Shown piece by piece: positions 8,800 to 16,586 of a DNA stretch of 64,000 nt. This DNA is from DASUBV01 sp963725175. GTDB lineage: Bacteria; Actinomycetota; Actinomycetes; Streptosporangiales; Streptosporangiaceae. The stretch is taken from the NCBI GenBank assembly GCA_963725175.1, contig CAVRXH010000006.1:124001-188000 (forward strand), read 5' to 3'. Below the pieces are notes generated by a model, which was not told where the DNA came from, made no database searches, and saw only the letters and a list, made by a program, of their open reading frames with translations. How positions within the stretch are numbered: the first letter of the stretch is position 1; the number at the start of each line of letters is the position of its first letter. The position numbers and the translations under genes were made by a program.

Positions 8800-11082
8800 C
8801 TAGCTGACGTTCAGGGACGTGTCGTCGATGACGAACGAGGTCTGCTTGGTGTAGTCCTCGGTGCCGGTGAACTTCAGGGTGATGGTCTGCCCGGCGTAGG
8901 CGGACAGGTTGTAGGTGTGCTGGGCGTACCCGGTGTTGTGGTTCAGGTTGGAGAAGGTCGCCAGCGTGCTGAGCACTGTGCCGGAGCTGTTCAGGATCTG
9001 CACCGTCATGGTGTCGTAGGCGGTGGTGGTGGTCGTCTCGGCCGTGTCGATGTGCAGCCAGAAGCCGAGCGAGTAGGTCGTGCAGCCGCTGGGCACCGTC
9101 ACGGTCTGGGACAGGGTGTCGGTGTGCGTGGTGCCGTACCCGTCCAGCCAGGCATCCCAGCTACCGCTGTGCGGCGGCTCCTTGCTGCTGTCGTTGATGA
9201 CGCTGGCGGAGGTCACCCACGGCGCGGCGGTCCCGGTCTCGAAGCCGGGGTTGCCCAGGAGCTGCGCCGCCGTGCATCCCGAGCCACCGGAGATGGTCCA
9301 GGTGAAGGTGATGCTGGCGTGCGCCCCGGTGCTGTCGGTGACGGTAATGGTCACCGTGTAGGTGCCAGCCACGGTCGGCGTGCCGGAGATCAGGCCGGTC
9401 GAGGAGCTGATCGACAGGCCGGTGGGCAGCCCTGTCGCGCTGTAGGTGAGGGTCTGGCCCGATGCCGAGTCCGTGGCGTGGATCTGCAGGCTGGCCGCCG
9501 TGCCGACGGTGCCGGACTGGCTGCCCGGGTTGGTCACCGTGATCGTGTTCCCGCCGGCGGCGCTGATCGTCCAGGTGAACGCGGCGCTGCCGGACGCTCC
9601 CGTGGTGTCCTTAGCGGTCACGGTCGCCGAGTAGGTGCCCGCAGCCGTCGGGGTACCCGAGATCAGGCCGGTCGAGGAGCTGATCGACAGGCCCGTGGGC
9701 AGCCCGGTCGAGCTGTAGGTGAGGGTCTGGCCCGATGCCGAGTCCGTGGCGTGGATCTGCAGGCTGGCCGCCGTGCCGACGGTCCCGGACTGGCTGCCCG
9801 GGTTCGTCACCGTCACCGTGTTCGACCCCGCCGTGCCGATCGTCCAGGAGAATGTCGCGGAACCCGACGTGCCGGTGGAGGACTTGGCCGTCACGGTCAC
9901 CGAGTAGCTGCCCGCGGTGGTCGGGGTACCCGAGATCAGGCCGGTGGAGGAGTTGATCGACAGGCCGGCCGGCAGCCCGGTCGCGCTGATGGTCGCGTTG
10001 CCCGTGGTGGTGTCGGTGGTGGAGATCGGCAGCTGTACCGCGGTTCCGGTGGGGGTGGTCTGGCTGCCCGGGTTGATCACGGTGACCTTGTTGGTGCTGG
10101 TCCCGTTGAAGTCGGCGGTGAAGGTGTTCTCCACGCCGGTGATCACGGCGGAGTCGCTGATGATCAGGCCGAGCTCGCGGTTGTCGTTCAGCGAGTTGTC
10201 GGTCCAGTTCTCCGAGCCGAGGAACACCTTGGCGTCGGAGTAGCCGTAGTCGGCGACGATGGCCTTGCCGTGCACGTAGAACCCGGTGCTGCTGGAGTAG
10301 CCGGTGTACTTGCCGCCCGCGGCCGTGACCTCGTTCAGGTCGGTGGTGTAGTCCGAGGGGGTCTCGATCACGATCCGGACGGTCACGCCGCGGTTCTCCG
10401 CCGCGACGACCGCGTTGGTCAGGGCCGTGTCGTCGAACTCCTCTTCCTCGATGTCGAGGGTGTGCTGCGCGCCGTTGATCAGGGACAGCAGGCGCGTCTG
10501 CGAGTCAGTCGGGGACCAGACCAGGTCATCGCCGTCGGACGGGGTAATGGAGGTCTTCGCGTAGTCGGCGTTGAACACCGCAATGATCGCCGCGACGTCG
10601 TTGGCGTCGGTGTCGAAGACGCCGTAGTCGCGGGAAGTGTTGTAATAGGTGGTGTCCATGTTGCCGGTGCTGATGTAGGACTCGTCGTTGTCGACGGTGA
10701 TCGTCTTCTGGTGGGTGTAGGTGAACGCCGTCGAGGAGTAGGTGACGCCGACCCCGCCCGCCTGCAGCGCGCTGTAAGCCGCGGCGTTCACCGACGTCTC
10801 GGCCTGGTCCAGGATCACCCGGACGTTGACGCCGGCCTTCTCCCTGGCGATCAGGTCGTTCTCCATCGCGGTGTCCCGCAGCTCGTACATCGTCATGTCG
10901 ATCGAGCTCTGCGCCGAGTTGATGAAGTTGTAGATCGCGCTCTCGCCCTGATCCGGCAGGATTAACAGGGAATAGTCGCTGGCCGCCTGGGCGGCTGGCG
11001 CGGTCGCCGCTAGCCCGCCCGCTACGGCGAGGGCGGAAGCGGCGATCGCAACGAACACGCGGCGCATGCCTATGCGGGGCAT
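8800..11082 (-). CDS. Secreted phospholipase D-like protein with Ig-like repeats and C-terminal jelly-roll-like domain
   Basis: 760 residues. The signal peptide (about 1-33) ends AQA-AS. Two PLD half-sites follow: HQK with Asp131 (His124, Lys126) and HGK with Asp278 (His271, Lys273). Each lies in the usual HxK-x4-D spacing and is followed by SxGNxD or GSEN. Residues about 335-610 are three ~91-residue Ig-like (putative Ig, He_PIG-type) repeats with GLPTGLSISSSTGLISGTP. The last ~140 residues resemble a carbohydrate/ligand-binding beta-sandwich. It should be an exported phosphodiesterase or nuclease anchored to polymers. The start has AGGAGGT five bases upstream. Confidence 0.88.
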   Translation of the reverse strand: MPRIGMRRVFVAIAASALAVAGGLAATAPAAQAASDYSLLILPDQGESAIYNFINSAQSSIDMTMYELRDTAMENDLIAREKAGVNVRVILDQAETSVNAAAYSALQAGGVGVTYSSTAFTYTHQKTITVDNDESYISTGNMDTTYYNTSRDYGVFDTDANDVAAIIAVFNADYAKTSITPSDGDDLVWSPTDSQTRLLSLINGAQHTLDIEEEEFDDTALTNAVVAAENRGVTVRIVIETPSDYTTDLNEVTAAGGKYTGYSSSTGFYVHGKAIVADYGYSDAKVFLGSENWTDNSLNDNRELGLIISDSAVITGVENTFTADFNGTSTNKVTVINPGSQTTPTGTAVQLPISTTDTTTGNATISATGLPAGLSINSSTGLISGTPTTAGSYSVTVTAKSSTGTSGSATFSWTIGTAGSNTVTVTNPGSQSGTVGTAASLQIHATDSASGQTLTYSSTGLPTGLSISSSTGLISGTPTAAGTYSATVTAKDTTGASGSAAFTWTISAAGGNTITVTNPGSQSGTVGTAASLQIHATDSASGQTLTYSATGLPTGLSISSSTGLISGTPTVAGTYTVTITVTDSTGAHASITFTWTISGGSGCTAAQLLGNPGFETGTAAPWVTSASVINDSSKEPPHSGSWDAWLDGYGTTHTDTLSQTVTVPSGCTTYSLGFWLHIDTAETTTTTAYDTMTVQILNSSGTVLSTLATFSNLNHNTGYAQHTYNLSAYAGQTITLKFTGTEDYTKQTSFVIDDTSLNVS
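9387..9980 (-). repeat. 273-bp repeats coding for Ig-like domains
   Basis: Inside the phospholipase-like gene, blocks starting at 9387 and 9660 are nearly identical for about 140 bp, and a third, more diverged copy starts near 9933. The period is 273 bp, equal to one 91-residue Ig-like domain. Confidence 0.8.
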
Positions 11083-11265
11083 ACGGACCTCCTGGTGTTA
11101 ATGCGAACAAACCTGAACGCTGGGGCGCCCTGAACATATAACGCCCGTACGGGCCGCGATAGCCCTCATTTCGTCACCGCCGGTGAACACCTGGCCACAC
11201 CAGGACGACCAGGTCGCGACGGCCGCGAAGACACGTTTCTCCGGCCCGCGGCCGGCCCGCCCGCC

Positions 11266-13095
11266 CTACTTATCGGCCGCCGCGGTGATCTTGCCGGAGG
11301 CGACAGCGGCGCACAGGCCGTCGTAATCGCGCTCGTTCTGGTCGGCGTAGGCGCCCGCGAACGCGGCGATGGCCTTGTCGAACACCGCCGAGCCGCCCAG
11401 GTAGGACGCGATGGCGATCCGGTCGCCCGAGCAGGCGTGCGCGCGGGCCAGCGTCCAGCCGCACAGTTCCCCGTACATCTGCATCCCGCCGGGCACCATG
11501 GCCTCGATATCGACGGAGAACTTCCAGTCCCGTAGCTGGCGGACGTAGAAGTCGCGGGACTGGGCGTCCAGCGGGGACTCGACGCGCTGCCAGCCCAGGA
11601 AGATGTCGCTGGAGGCCTGCATCAGCCGCTGTCCGGCGACCACCCGCTGACCCTGGTTGGCGTACTTGCTGGTCGCCAGGTAGCGGCTGAGCACCGACGC
11701 CTCTGCCTCCTTGACCTGAAGGAAAAGCGGGTCGGTGTCGTGGCGGCCGAGCATCAGGATGATCCAGCAGCGAGTGCCGACGCTGCCCACCCCGACGACC
11801 TTGCGCGCCATGTCGGCGAACTCGAACTGCTCCAGCAGGTAGCGGCGGTCGGTCTCCAGGGTCCGCCGGTACTTCGCGATCAGGTCGGTCAGCCCGGCGA
11901 CCACCAGGTCCCGGTCGGGCTTGCCCGGCAGCATCTCGTCTACGGGCACCAGCAGCGGCGGGTCGGAGATGATCCGCGGCTCGCCGTCGACCATGCGGGT
12001 CAGCTTGGCGACCTCCTGCATGCTGTCCCTGGTCCTGGCCTTGGCCAGGCCCTTGCCTACCAGCTTGACCTGGCGGCCGGACAGCCGCTGCCCGAACCGG
12101 GACCTGAACTGGTCCATGTCGGTATGCGCGTACCAGACGTCCAGGTCACTCATCCGGGCGAAGCCGCGCATCGCCCGCCGGTAGCTGGCCGCCGTCGCGG
12201 TCACGATGGACCGGCGCTGCTTGCGGGAGAACCCGTTGCCCCTGGCGGCGACCTCCAGGCTCGCGGCCAGCCGCTTGATATCCCACTCCCACGGGCCGGG
12301 CAGGGTCTCGTCGAAGTCGTTGACGTCGAAGACCAGGCGGCGCTCGGCGGACCCGAACACGCCGAAGTTGGCCAGGTGCGCGTCGCCGCAGGCCTGCACC
12401 GCGAGGCCGGTGACCGGCGTGTGCGCCAGGTCGGCGGCCATCGGGAGGGCGGCGCCACGGAAGTAGCTGAACGGGGAGACCATCATCCGGCCGTACCTGA
12501 CCGGCACCAGCTCGGCCACCCGGGTCCTGGCCTGCTCCTCCAGCAGGTCCACCGGGTCGGACCGGTCCGAGGGGAGGTCCAGCAGGGCATGGGCCTCGCG
12601 CGGCACGTCCCGGCGGGCGGCCTTGCCCCTGGCGGCGCGCTCGGCGGTGGTGAAGCTGCCGAGCCTGGTCTCTAGCTGGTAGCCGTGCAGCCGGCGTTCG
12701 TGCTCGGCCTGGGTCAGGGTGGGGACGGCCTTGCCCTTCTTCTGGGCCTTAGGCTGCTTTGTCTCCTGCTTGGCCTTCTTCGTCTCCTGCTTGGCCGGCT
12801 GATCGCCGGGCTGCTGCCGAGCTGCCGACGTCGGCTCGGCCGGCTTGGACGGCTTGGCCGACTGGGACGGCTGCGGCTTCGCCGGGGCCGGGCGCCTGGC
12901 GCGGGGGGAACGGGACTGGGCCGAACGGGACTGGGCCGAACGGGACTGGGCCGAACGGGACTGTGTCGAACGGGACTGGGCCGAACGGGACTGGGCCGAA
13001 CGGGACTGGGCCGAACGGGACTGGGCCGGGCTGGAACGGCGCGTTCGCGCTCGATGCTGCGGCGCCTGCCGGGCCTGCTCCGTGGTCATGCTCAT
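11266..13095 (-). CDS. DUF2252 family protein with low-complexity N-terminus
   Basis: 609 residues. From about residue 140 it is a standard DUF2252 protein, a family with a kinase-like fold: CGDAHLANFGVFG (catalytic-loop-like), FDVNDFDETLPGPWEWDIKRL (metal-loop-like) and VVGVGSVGTR are all visible. The first ~135 residues are basic and disordered, with eight AQSRS-type pentapeptides then Lys/Gln-rich sequence. No biochemical role is established for the family. The ATG at 13095 has GGGGAGGA 8 bases upstream. The next gene upstream on the same strand is amt, with 179 bases between; there is no sign of coupling. Confidence 0.88.
   Translation of the reverse strand: MSMTTEQARQAPQHRARTRRSSPAQSRSAQSRSAQSRSAQSRSTQSRSAQSRSAQSRSAQSRSPRARRPAPAKPQPSQSAKPSKPAEPTSAARQQPGDQPAKQETKKAKQETKQPKAQKKGKAVPTLTQAEHERRLHGYQLETRLGSFTTAERAARGKAARRDVPREAHALLDLPSDRSDPVDLLEEQARTRVAELVPVRYGRMMVSPFSYFRGAALPMAADLAHTPVTGLAVQACGDAHLANFGVFGSAERRLVFDVNDFDETLPGPWEWDIKRLAASLEVAARGNGFSRKQRRSIVTATAASYRRAMRGFARMSDLDVWYAHTDMDQFRSRFGQRLSGRQVKLVGKGLAKARTRDSMQEVAKLTRMVDGEPRIISDPPLLVPVDEMLPGKPDRDLVVAGLTDLIAKYRRTLETDRRYLLEQFEFADMARKVVGVGSVGTRCWIILMLGRHDTDPLFLQVKEAEASVLSRYLATSKYANQGQRVVAGQRLMQASSDIFLGWQRVESPLDAQSRDFYVRQLRDWKFSVDIEAMVPGGMQMYGELCGWTLARAHACSGDRIAIASYLGGSAVFDKAIAAFAGAYADQNERDYDGLCAAVASGKITAAADK
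12911..13030 (-). repeat. Eight 15-bp tandem repeats (AQSRS codons)
   Basis: Eight head-to-tail copies of a 15-bp unit (plus strand CGGGACTGGGCCGAA) with one variant at 12956-12970 and a diverged last copy. They encode (A/T)QSRS in the DUF2252 protein. This is a coding minisatellite that stays in frame at any copy number. Confidence 0.95.
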
Positions 13096-13274
13096 GACTG
13101 GTTTCCTCCCCGATGCGCCCGGATGCCGGGCCGCCCGGCGACCACCCTGGCGAGGGTGGCCGCCGGCGCCGCCTGACCCGGCTGGTGATGGCCTGCATTA
13201 GGCGCATACCCAGGGTCGGGGCGGCTTGCTCACCCCGGCGGGGTGAAGCGAGCGGCGGGACGGGCTTGGACCGC

Positions 13275-14813
13275 TCAGTCCGGCTGGCCGGCCAGCGCCG
13301 GGACGGGCTGCCCTGTCTCCCCCGGCTGTCCTGTCTCCCCCGGCTGTCCTGTCTCCCCCGGCTGTCCTGTCTCCCCCGGCTGTCCTGTCTCCCCCGGCTG
13401 CCCCGCTTCCCCCGGCTGCCCCGCTTCCCCGGGCTGGCCTGGCTCGCCGTGCCGAGCGGCCCCGGCCGGCTGTGCCGTGTCGCCGGGCGGCAGGTCGGTT
13501 TCCAGGCCGTGGTAGGCGACCTCGCCGTGCACCGCGAGGTCGCCGGCCTCCAGTTCCGCGTCGGTCATCCGCAGCGGGGTGAACAGCTTGATGCCGCGCA
13601 GGATCAGGTAGGTCATCAGGCCGGACCAGGCGATGACCGTCAGCGCCGCGCCCGCCTGGACGGCGAGCTGGCGCGGGTTGCCGTAGAGCAGGCCGGCCGT
13701 GGTGAAGCCGGGGTTCTTGCCCAGGCCCAGGTAGACGATCATCTTCGGGTCGGCGAGCACGCCGGTCAGCAAGCCGCCGAGCAGGCCCGCGAAGCCGTGC
13801 GTGTAGACCACGCCGAGCGCGTCGTCGACCTTGGTGAACGGCCAGACCTTGCGCGGCAGGTAGGTAAAGGCCACCCAGACCACCGCCGAGCAGGCCAGGC
13901 CGATGACGATCGCGCCGACGCCGTTCACGTAGCCCGCCGCCGGGGTGATGCCGACCAGGCCGCAGATCATGCCGTTGATGCCGCCGACGAAGGTGGGCTT
14001 GCGGTCCTTTCCCGCGCTCATGTCCAGGATGACCCAGGTCATCATGGCCACCGCCGTGGCCAGGTTGGTGTTGACCACCGCCGAGGCGGCGTCCGCGCCG
14101 GCGAAGTACGGGTCGCCGCCGTTGAACCCGTTCCAGCCCAGCCACAGGATGCCCGCGCCGACCGCCATGAACAGCAGGTTGTTCGGGCGGGTGGCCTGCC
14201 GGTCGGCGGCCAGCCGGGGACCGACCACGGCCGCCGCGACGAAACCGGAGACCCCGGCCGCCAGGTGGATGACGTAGCCGCCGCTGTAGTCAAGCGCGCC
14301 CTTGGCCGCCCAGAACCCGCCGCCCCAGAGCATGAACGCGTTGACGGTGTAGGCGAAGGTGATCCACAACGGCACGAAGATCAGCCAGACCTTGAACCGG
14401 ATCCGGCCCAGCACGCTGCCGGCGAACAGGATCGGGGTGATCCCGGCGAACACGAACTGGAAGTAGACCAGCGATCCCTGCGGGAACCGGAAGCCGGGCA
14501 TCAGCCCCTTGAGCATCGGGATGCTGGCCCTGGCCTGCTCCCCCGCCGCGCCGAGGACCGCGCCTGGCTTGCCGAGGAAGGTGCCGATCCAGGGCTGGCC
14601 GAAGCCCATCCGGAAGCCCCAGAGCAGCCAGACGATCAGGGTCAGGCAGAACGCGCTGAACACCATCATCATCGTGTTCACCGCCCACTTGCGCTGCACG
14701 ATGCCGCCGTACAGCACGGCGATCGCGGGGATGCTCATCAGCCCGACCAGCGTCGCCGCCATGAGCTGCCAGGCGTTGTCGCCCGCGCTGAGCCAGCTCG
14801 GGTAAGGAACCAC
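13275..14813 (-). CDS. amt: Ammonium transporter, Amt family
   Basis: 512 residues with about 11 membrane segments. Family signatures are the N-terminal LVGLMSIPAIAVLYGG, the twin pore histidines in GGYVIHLAAG and VVYTHGFAGLLGG, and WxGFNGGDP between them. It conducts ammonium across the cytoplasmic membrane. The cytoplasmic tail (about residues 420-512) carries GETGQP hexapeptide repeats not typical of Amt. The GTG start has GGGAGG 7 bases ahead. No glnK/glnD gene is next to it, unlike the common amtB-glnK arrangement. Confidence 0.93.
   Translation of the reverse strand: MVPYPSWLSAGDNAWQLMAATLVGLMSIPAIAVLYGGIVQRKWAVNTMMMVFSAFCLTLIVWLLWGFRMGFGQPWIGTFLGKPGAVLGAAGEQARASIPMLKGLMPGFRFPQGSLVYFQFVFAGITPILFAGSVLGRIRFKVWLIFVPLWITFAYTVNAFMLWGGGFWAAKGALDYSGGYVIHLAAGVSGFVAAAVVGPRLAADRQATRPNNLLFMAVGAGILWLGWNGFNGGDPYFAGADAASAVVNTNLATAVAMMTWVILDMSAGKDRKPTFVGGINGMICGLVGITPAAGYVNGVGAIVIGLACSAVVWVAFTYLPRKVWPFTKVDDALGVVYTHGFAGLLGGLLTGVLADPKMIVYLGLGKNPGFTTAGLLYGNPRQLAVQAGAALTVIAWSGLMTYLILRGIKLFTPLRMTDAELEAGDLAVHGEVAYHGLETDLPPGDTAQPAGAARHGEPGQPGEAGQPGEAGQPGETGQPGETGQPGETGQPGETGQPGETGQPVPALAGQPD
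13312..13437 (-). repeat. Seven 18-bp tandem repeats (GETGQP codons)
   Basis: Five identical 18-bp units (plus strand CCTGTCTCCCCCGGCTGT) followed by two variants (CCCGCTTCCCC-type) in the amt 3' end. They code for a Gly/Glu/Thr/Gln/Pro tail. Confidence 0.95.
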
Positions 14814-15077
14814 TTTTCCGCCTCCCAGGGCACGTCTACGAGAAGCGCGGCGGGCGGCCAGGCAGCGCTGACCAGCGCGGACCCGGCGCCCGCTTCGTGG
14901 TTGCTATGCCCTACATGTCTTTCATGGCCGCGTTTCCGGTACGTTTCCTGACCGTTACGCCCCCGGCACGATGAGTCGCCGTTCGCCCCCTTTGTTTCCC
15001 TCGTGTTGCCCCGCTCCACCCGGCTGCGCCGCCTCTTGCTGTTATCAGCGCAGGGCGGTGGGCAGGGGGCGGGATTT

Positions 15078-15137
15078 ACGACAGTGAACCCGCTTCTACT
15101 GCCAAAACAGCGACAGCAGAAGCGGGTTCACTGTCGT
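15078..15137. repeat. Perfect 20-bp inverted repeat, 20-base spacer
   Basis: ACGACAGTGAACCCGCTTCT at 15078-15097 is matched exactly by its reverse complement at 15118-15137. The arms are far less GC-rich than the surroundings. It lies in the 606-base gap between the divergent amt and lacI-type genes, about 265 bases from amt and 280 from the regulator. It could be a strong transcript hairpin, a regulator site or a mobile-repeat relic. Confidence 0.9.
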
Positions 15138-15320
15138 TGGGCTGAAGAGGGCGGGGAGGGCGGACCGGGGCAGGCGGAGGAGGGCCGGGGAGGGGCGGGG
15201 CGAGCCGGGCGGGGTGCCGGAGGCGGCGTGGTTCGCCGACCGGGAATCACGGTTCGGTAACAGTGCGAATGTGGGCCTTTTTGGGCGCGCGGGGCTCGAT
15301 CTACGCTCCAGGCAGCGCTT

Positions 15321-15334
15321 GGTAAGCGCTTACC
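15321..15334. promoter_or_regulatory. LacI-type operator O1
   Basis: GGTAAGCGCTTACC is a perfect 14-bp palindrome with the central CG step typical of LacI-family operators. It is 86 bases upstream of the regulator start. Confidence 0.8.
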
Positions 15335-15388
15335 TCCCGGACAGGATGGCGGTGCGGACGGTGCCGCCGGACCTGTGCCGGCCCAGCC

Positions 15389-15402
15389 GGTAAGCGCTTA
15401 CC
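15389..15402. promoter_or_regulatory. LacI-type operator O2
   Basis: An exact second copy of GGTAAGCGCTTACC, centre-to-centre 68 bp from O1 and ending 17 bases before the regulator's GTG, just ahead of its GGGAGGAGG ribosome site. Two in-phase copies suggest repression by looping and autoregulation. Confidence 0.82.
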
Positions 15403-15419
15403 TGCGGGAGGAGGGCACC

Positions 15420-16529
15420 GTGACACCCGAGAGCACCACCAGCGCGGCTGCCAAGCCGCCGCCCACCATCTATGACGTGGCCCGGGTCGCCGGCGTATCG
15501 ATCGCGTCGGTCTCCCGGGTGCTGAACGACCGGCGCAACCCGCGGGCCGAGACCAGGGACCGGGTCCTTCAGGCGGTCGCCGAGCTGGGGTTCGTGCCCG
15601 ACGGCGCGGCCCGCGCGCTGAGCGCGCGGCTCAAGGAGGTCGTCGGGATCATCGTCAGGCGGCCGCACCTGTCGGCGTCGGAGGGGGCATTCGCGGACGA
15701 GGACAAGAACCTCCAGTTCCCCGACATGATCAACAGGGGCATGGAGCTTGTCGCCCGCCGCTACGGCTACGACCTGCTGATCAGGTCGGTGGACCTGCAC
15801 GAGAACGACGGCGCCCGGATCTACGCGCTGGCCCGCAAGAGCGACGGCCTGATCCTGCACGACCACGTGCTGCGCGGCGACCAGCTCGCCCGGCTCGGCC
15901 GCCAGATCCCGGTGGTCACGCTCGCCTCGGTGCCGACCTCCGCGACGGTCAACGTGCGCAGCGACAACGAGGCGGGGATGCGCGAGCTGATCGCGCACCT
16001 GGCGGGCGAGCACGGCTACCGGTCCGCGGGCTACCTGGCCGGGCACACCGACAGCCCGGACAACGTGGCCAGGACCGGGGCGCTGCGCCAGGCGGCGAGT
16101 GCCGCGGGCATGCGGCTGCACACCGGGCCGCACTGGCAGGGCGACTTCTCGGCGGCCGGCGGCGCGCGGGTGACCGAGCGGCTGCTGGCCGGCGGCGAGC
16201 CGCTGCCACGGGTAATCATCTGCGGCAACGACCAGACCGCGATCGGCGTGCTGCACGTGCTGGCGCAGCACCGGATCGAGGTGCCGGGCCAGGTCGCGGT
16301 GTGCGGGTTCGATGACATCCCGGTCGCGCGGCACCTGAGCCCGCGGCTGACCAGCGTCCGGCAGCCGATCCAGGAGCTGGGCGCGACGGCGTTCGAGACG
16401 CTGCACGCGATGATCTGCCCGCCGCAGGCCGGCTGGCAGGCGCCGCCGGGCCGGGACATCGTGCTGCCGACGCTGCTCAGCCGCCGGGAAAGCTGCGGCT
16501 GCCGCCCGGACTCGGTGGATCCCGCCTGA
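15420..16529 (+). CDS. LacI-family transcriptional regulator
   Basis: 369 residues. The HTH is TIYDVARVAGVSIASVSRVL (residues 16-35), followed by a periplasmic-binding-protein-like sugar domain to the end (CGFDDIPVARHLSPRLTSVRQP). GTG 15420 is chosen for the strong GGGAGGAGG just upstream; an earlier in-frame start would run through operator O2. It most likely senses a glucoside or its product and represses itself and the GH3 gene 57 bases downstream. The C-terminus has CGC, unusual but probably harmless. Confidence 0.92.
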   Translation: MTPESTTSAAAKPPPTIYDVARVAGVSIASVSRVLNDRRNPRAETRDRVLQAVAELGFVPDGAARALSARLKEVVGIIVRRPHLSASEGAFADEDKNLQFPDMINRGMELVARRYGYDLLIRSVDLHENDGARIYALARKSDGLILHDHVLRGDQLARLGRQIPVVTLASVPTSATVNVRSDNEAGMRELIAHLAGEHGYRSAGYLAGHTDSPDNVARTGALRQAASAAGMRLHTGPHWQGDFSAAGGARVTERLLAGGEPLPRVIICGNDQTAIGVLHVLAQHRIEVPGQVAVCGFDDIPVARHLSPRLTSVRQPIQELGATAFETLHAMICPPQAGWQAPPGRDIVLPTLLSRRESCGCRPDSVDPA

Positions 16530-16586
16530 CGCCGGTGAGGTCCCCCGCCCCGCTGCCCAGAGCCCAGGAAGGACACCAGGCCGCCC

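Noticed and set aside
8797..10965. 722-codon plus-strand open frame
   Set aside because: It is antisense to the phospholipase-like gene, whose signal peptide and catalytic motifs are clear.
12911..13030. CRISPR or iteron array
   Set aside because: The 15-bp units have no spacers and code in frame for AQSRS.
13113..14951. 612-codon plus-strand open frame
   Set aside because: It is the complement of amt; composition is His/Arg/Asp-rich without domains.
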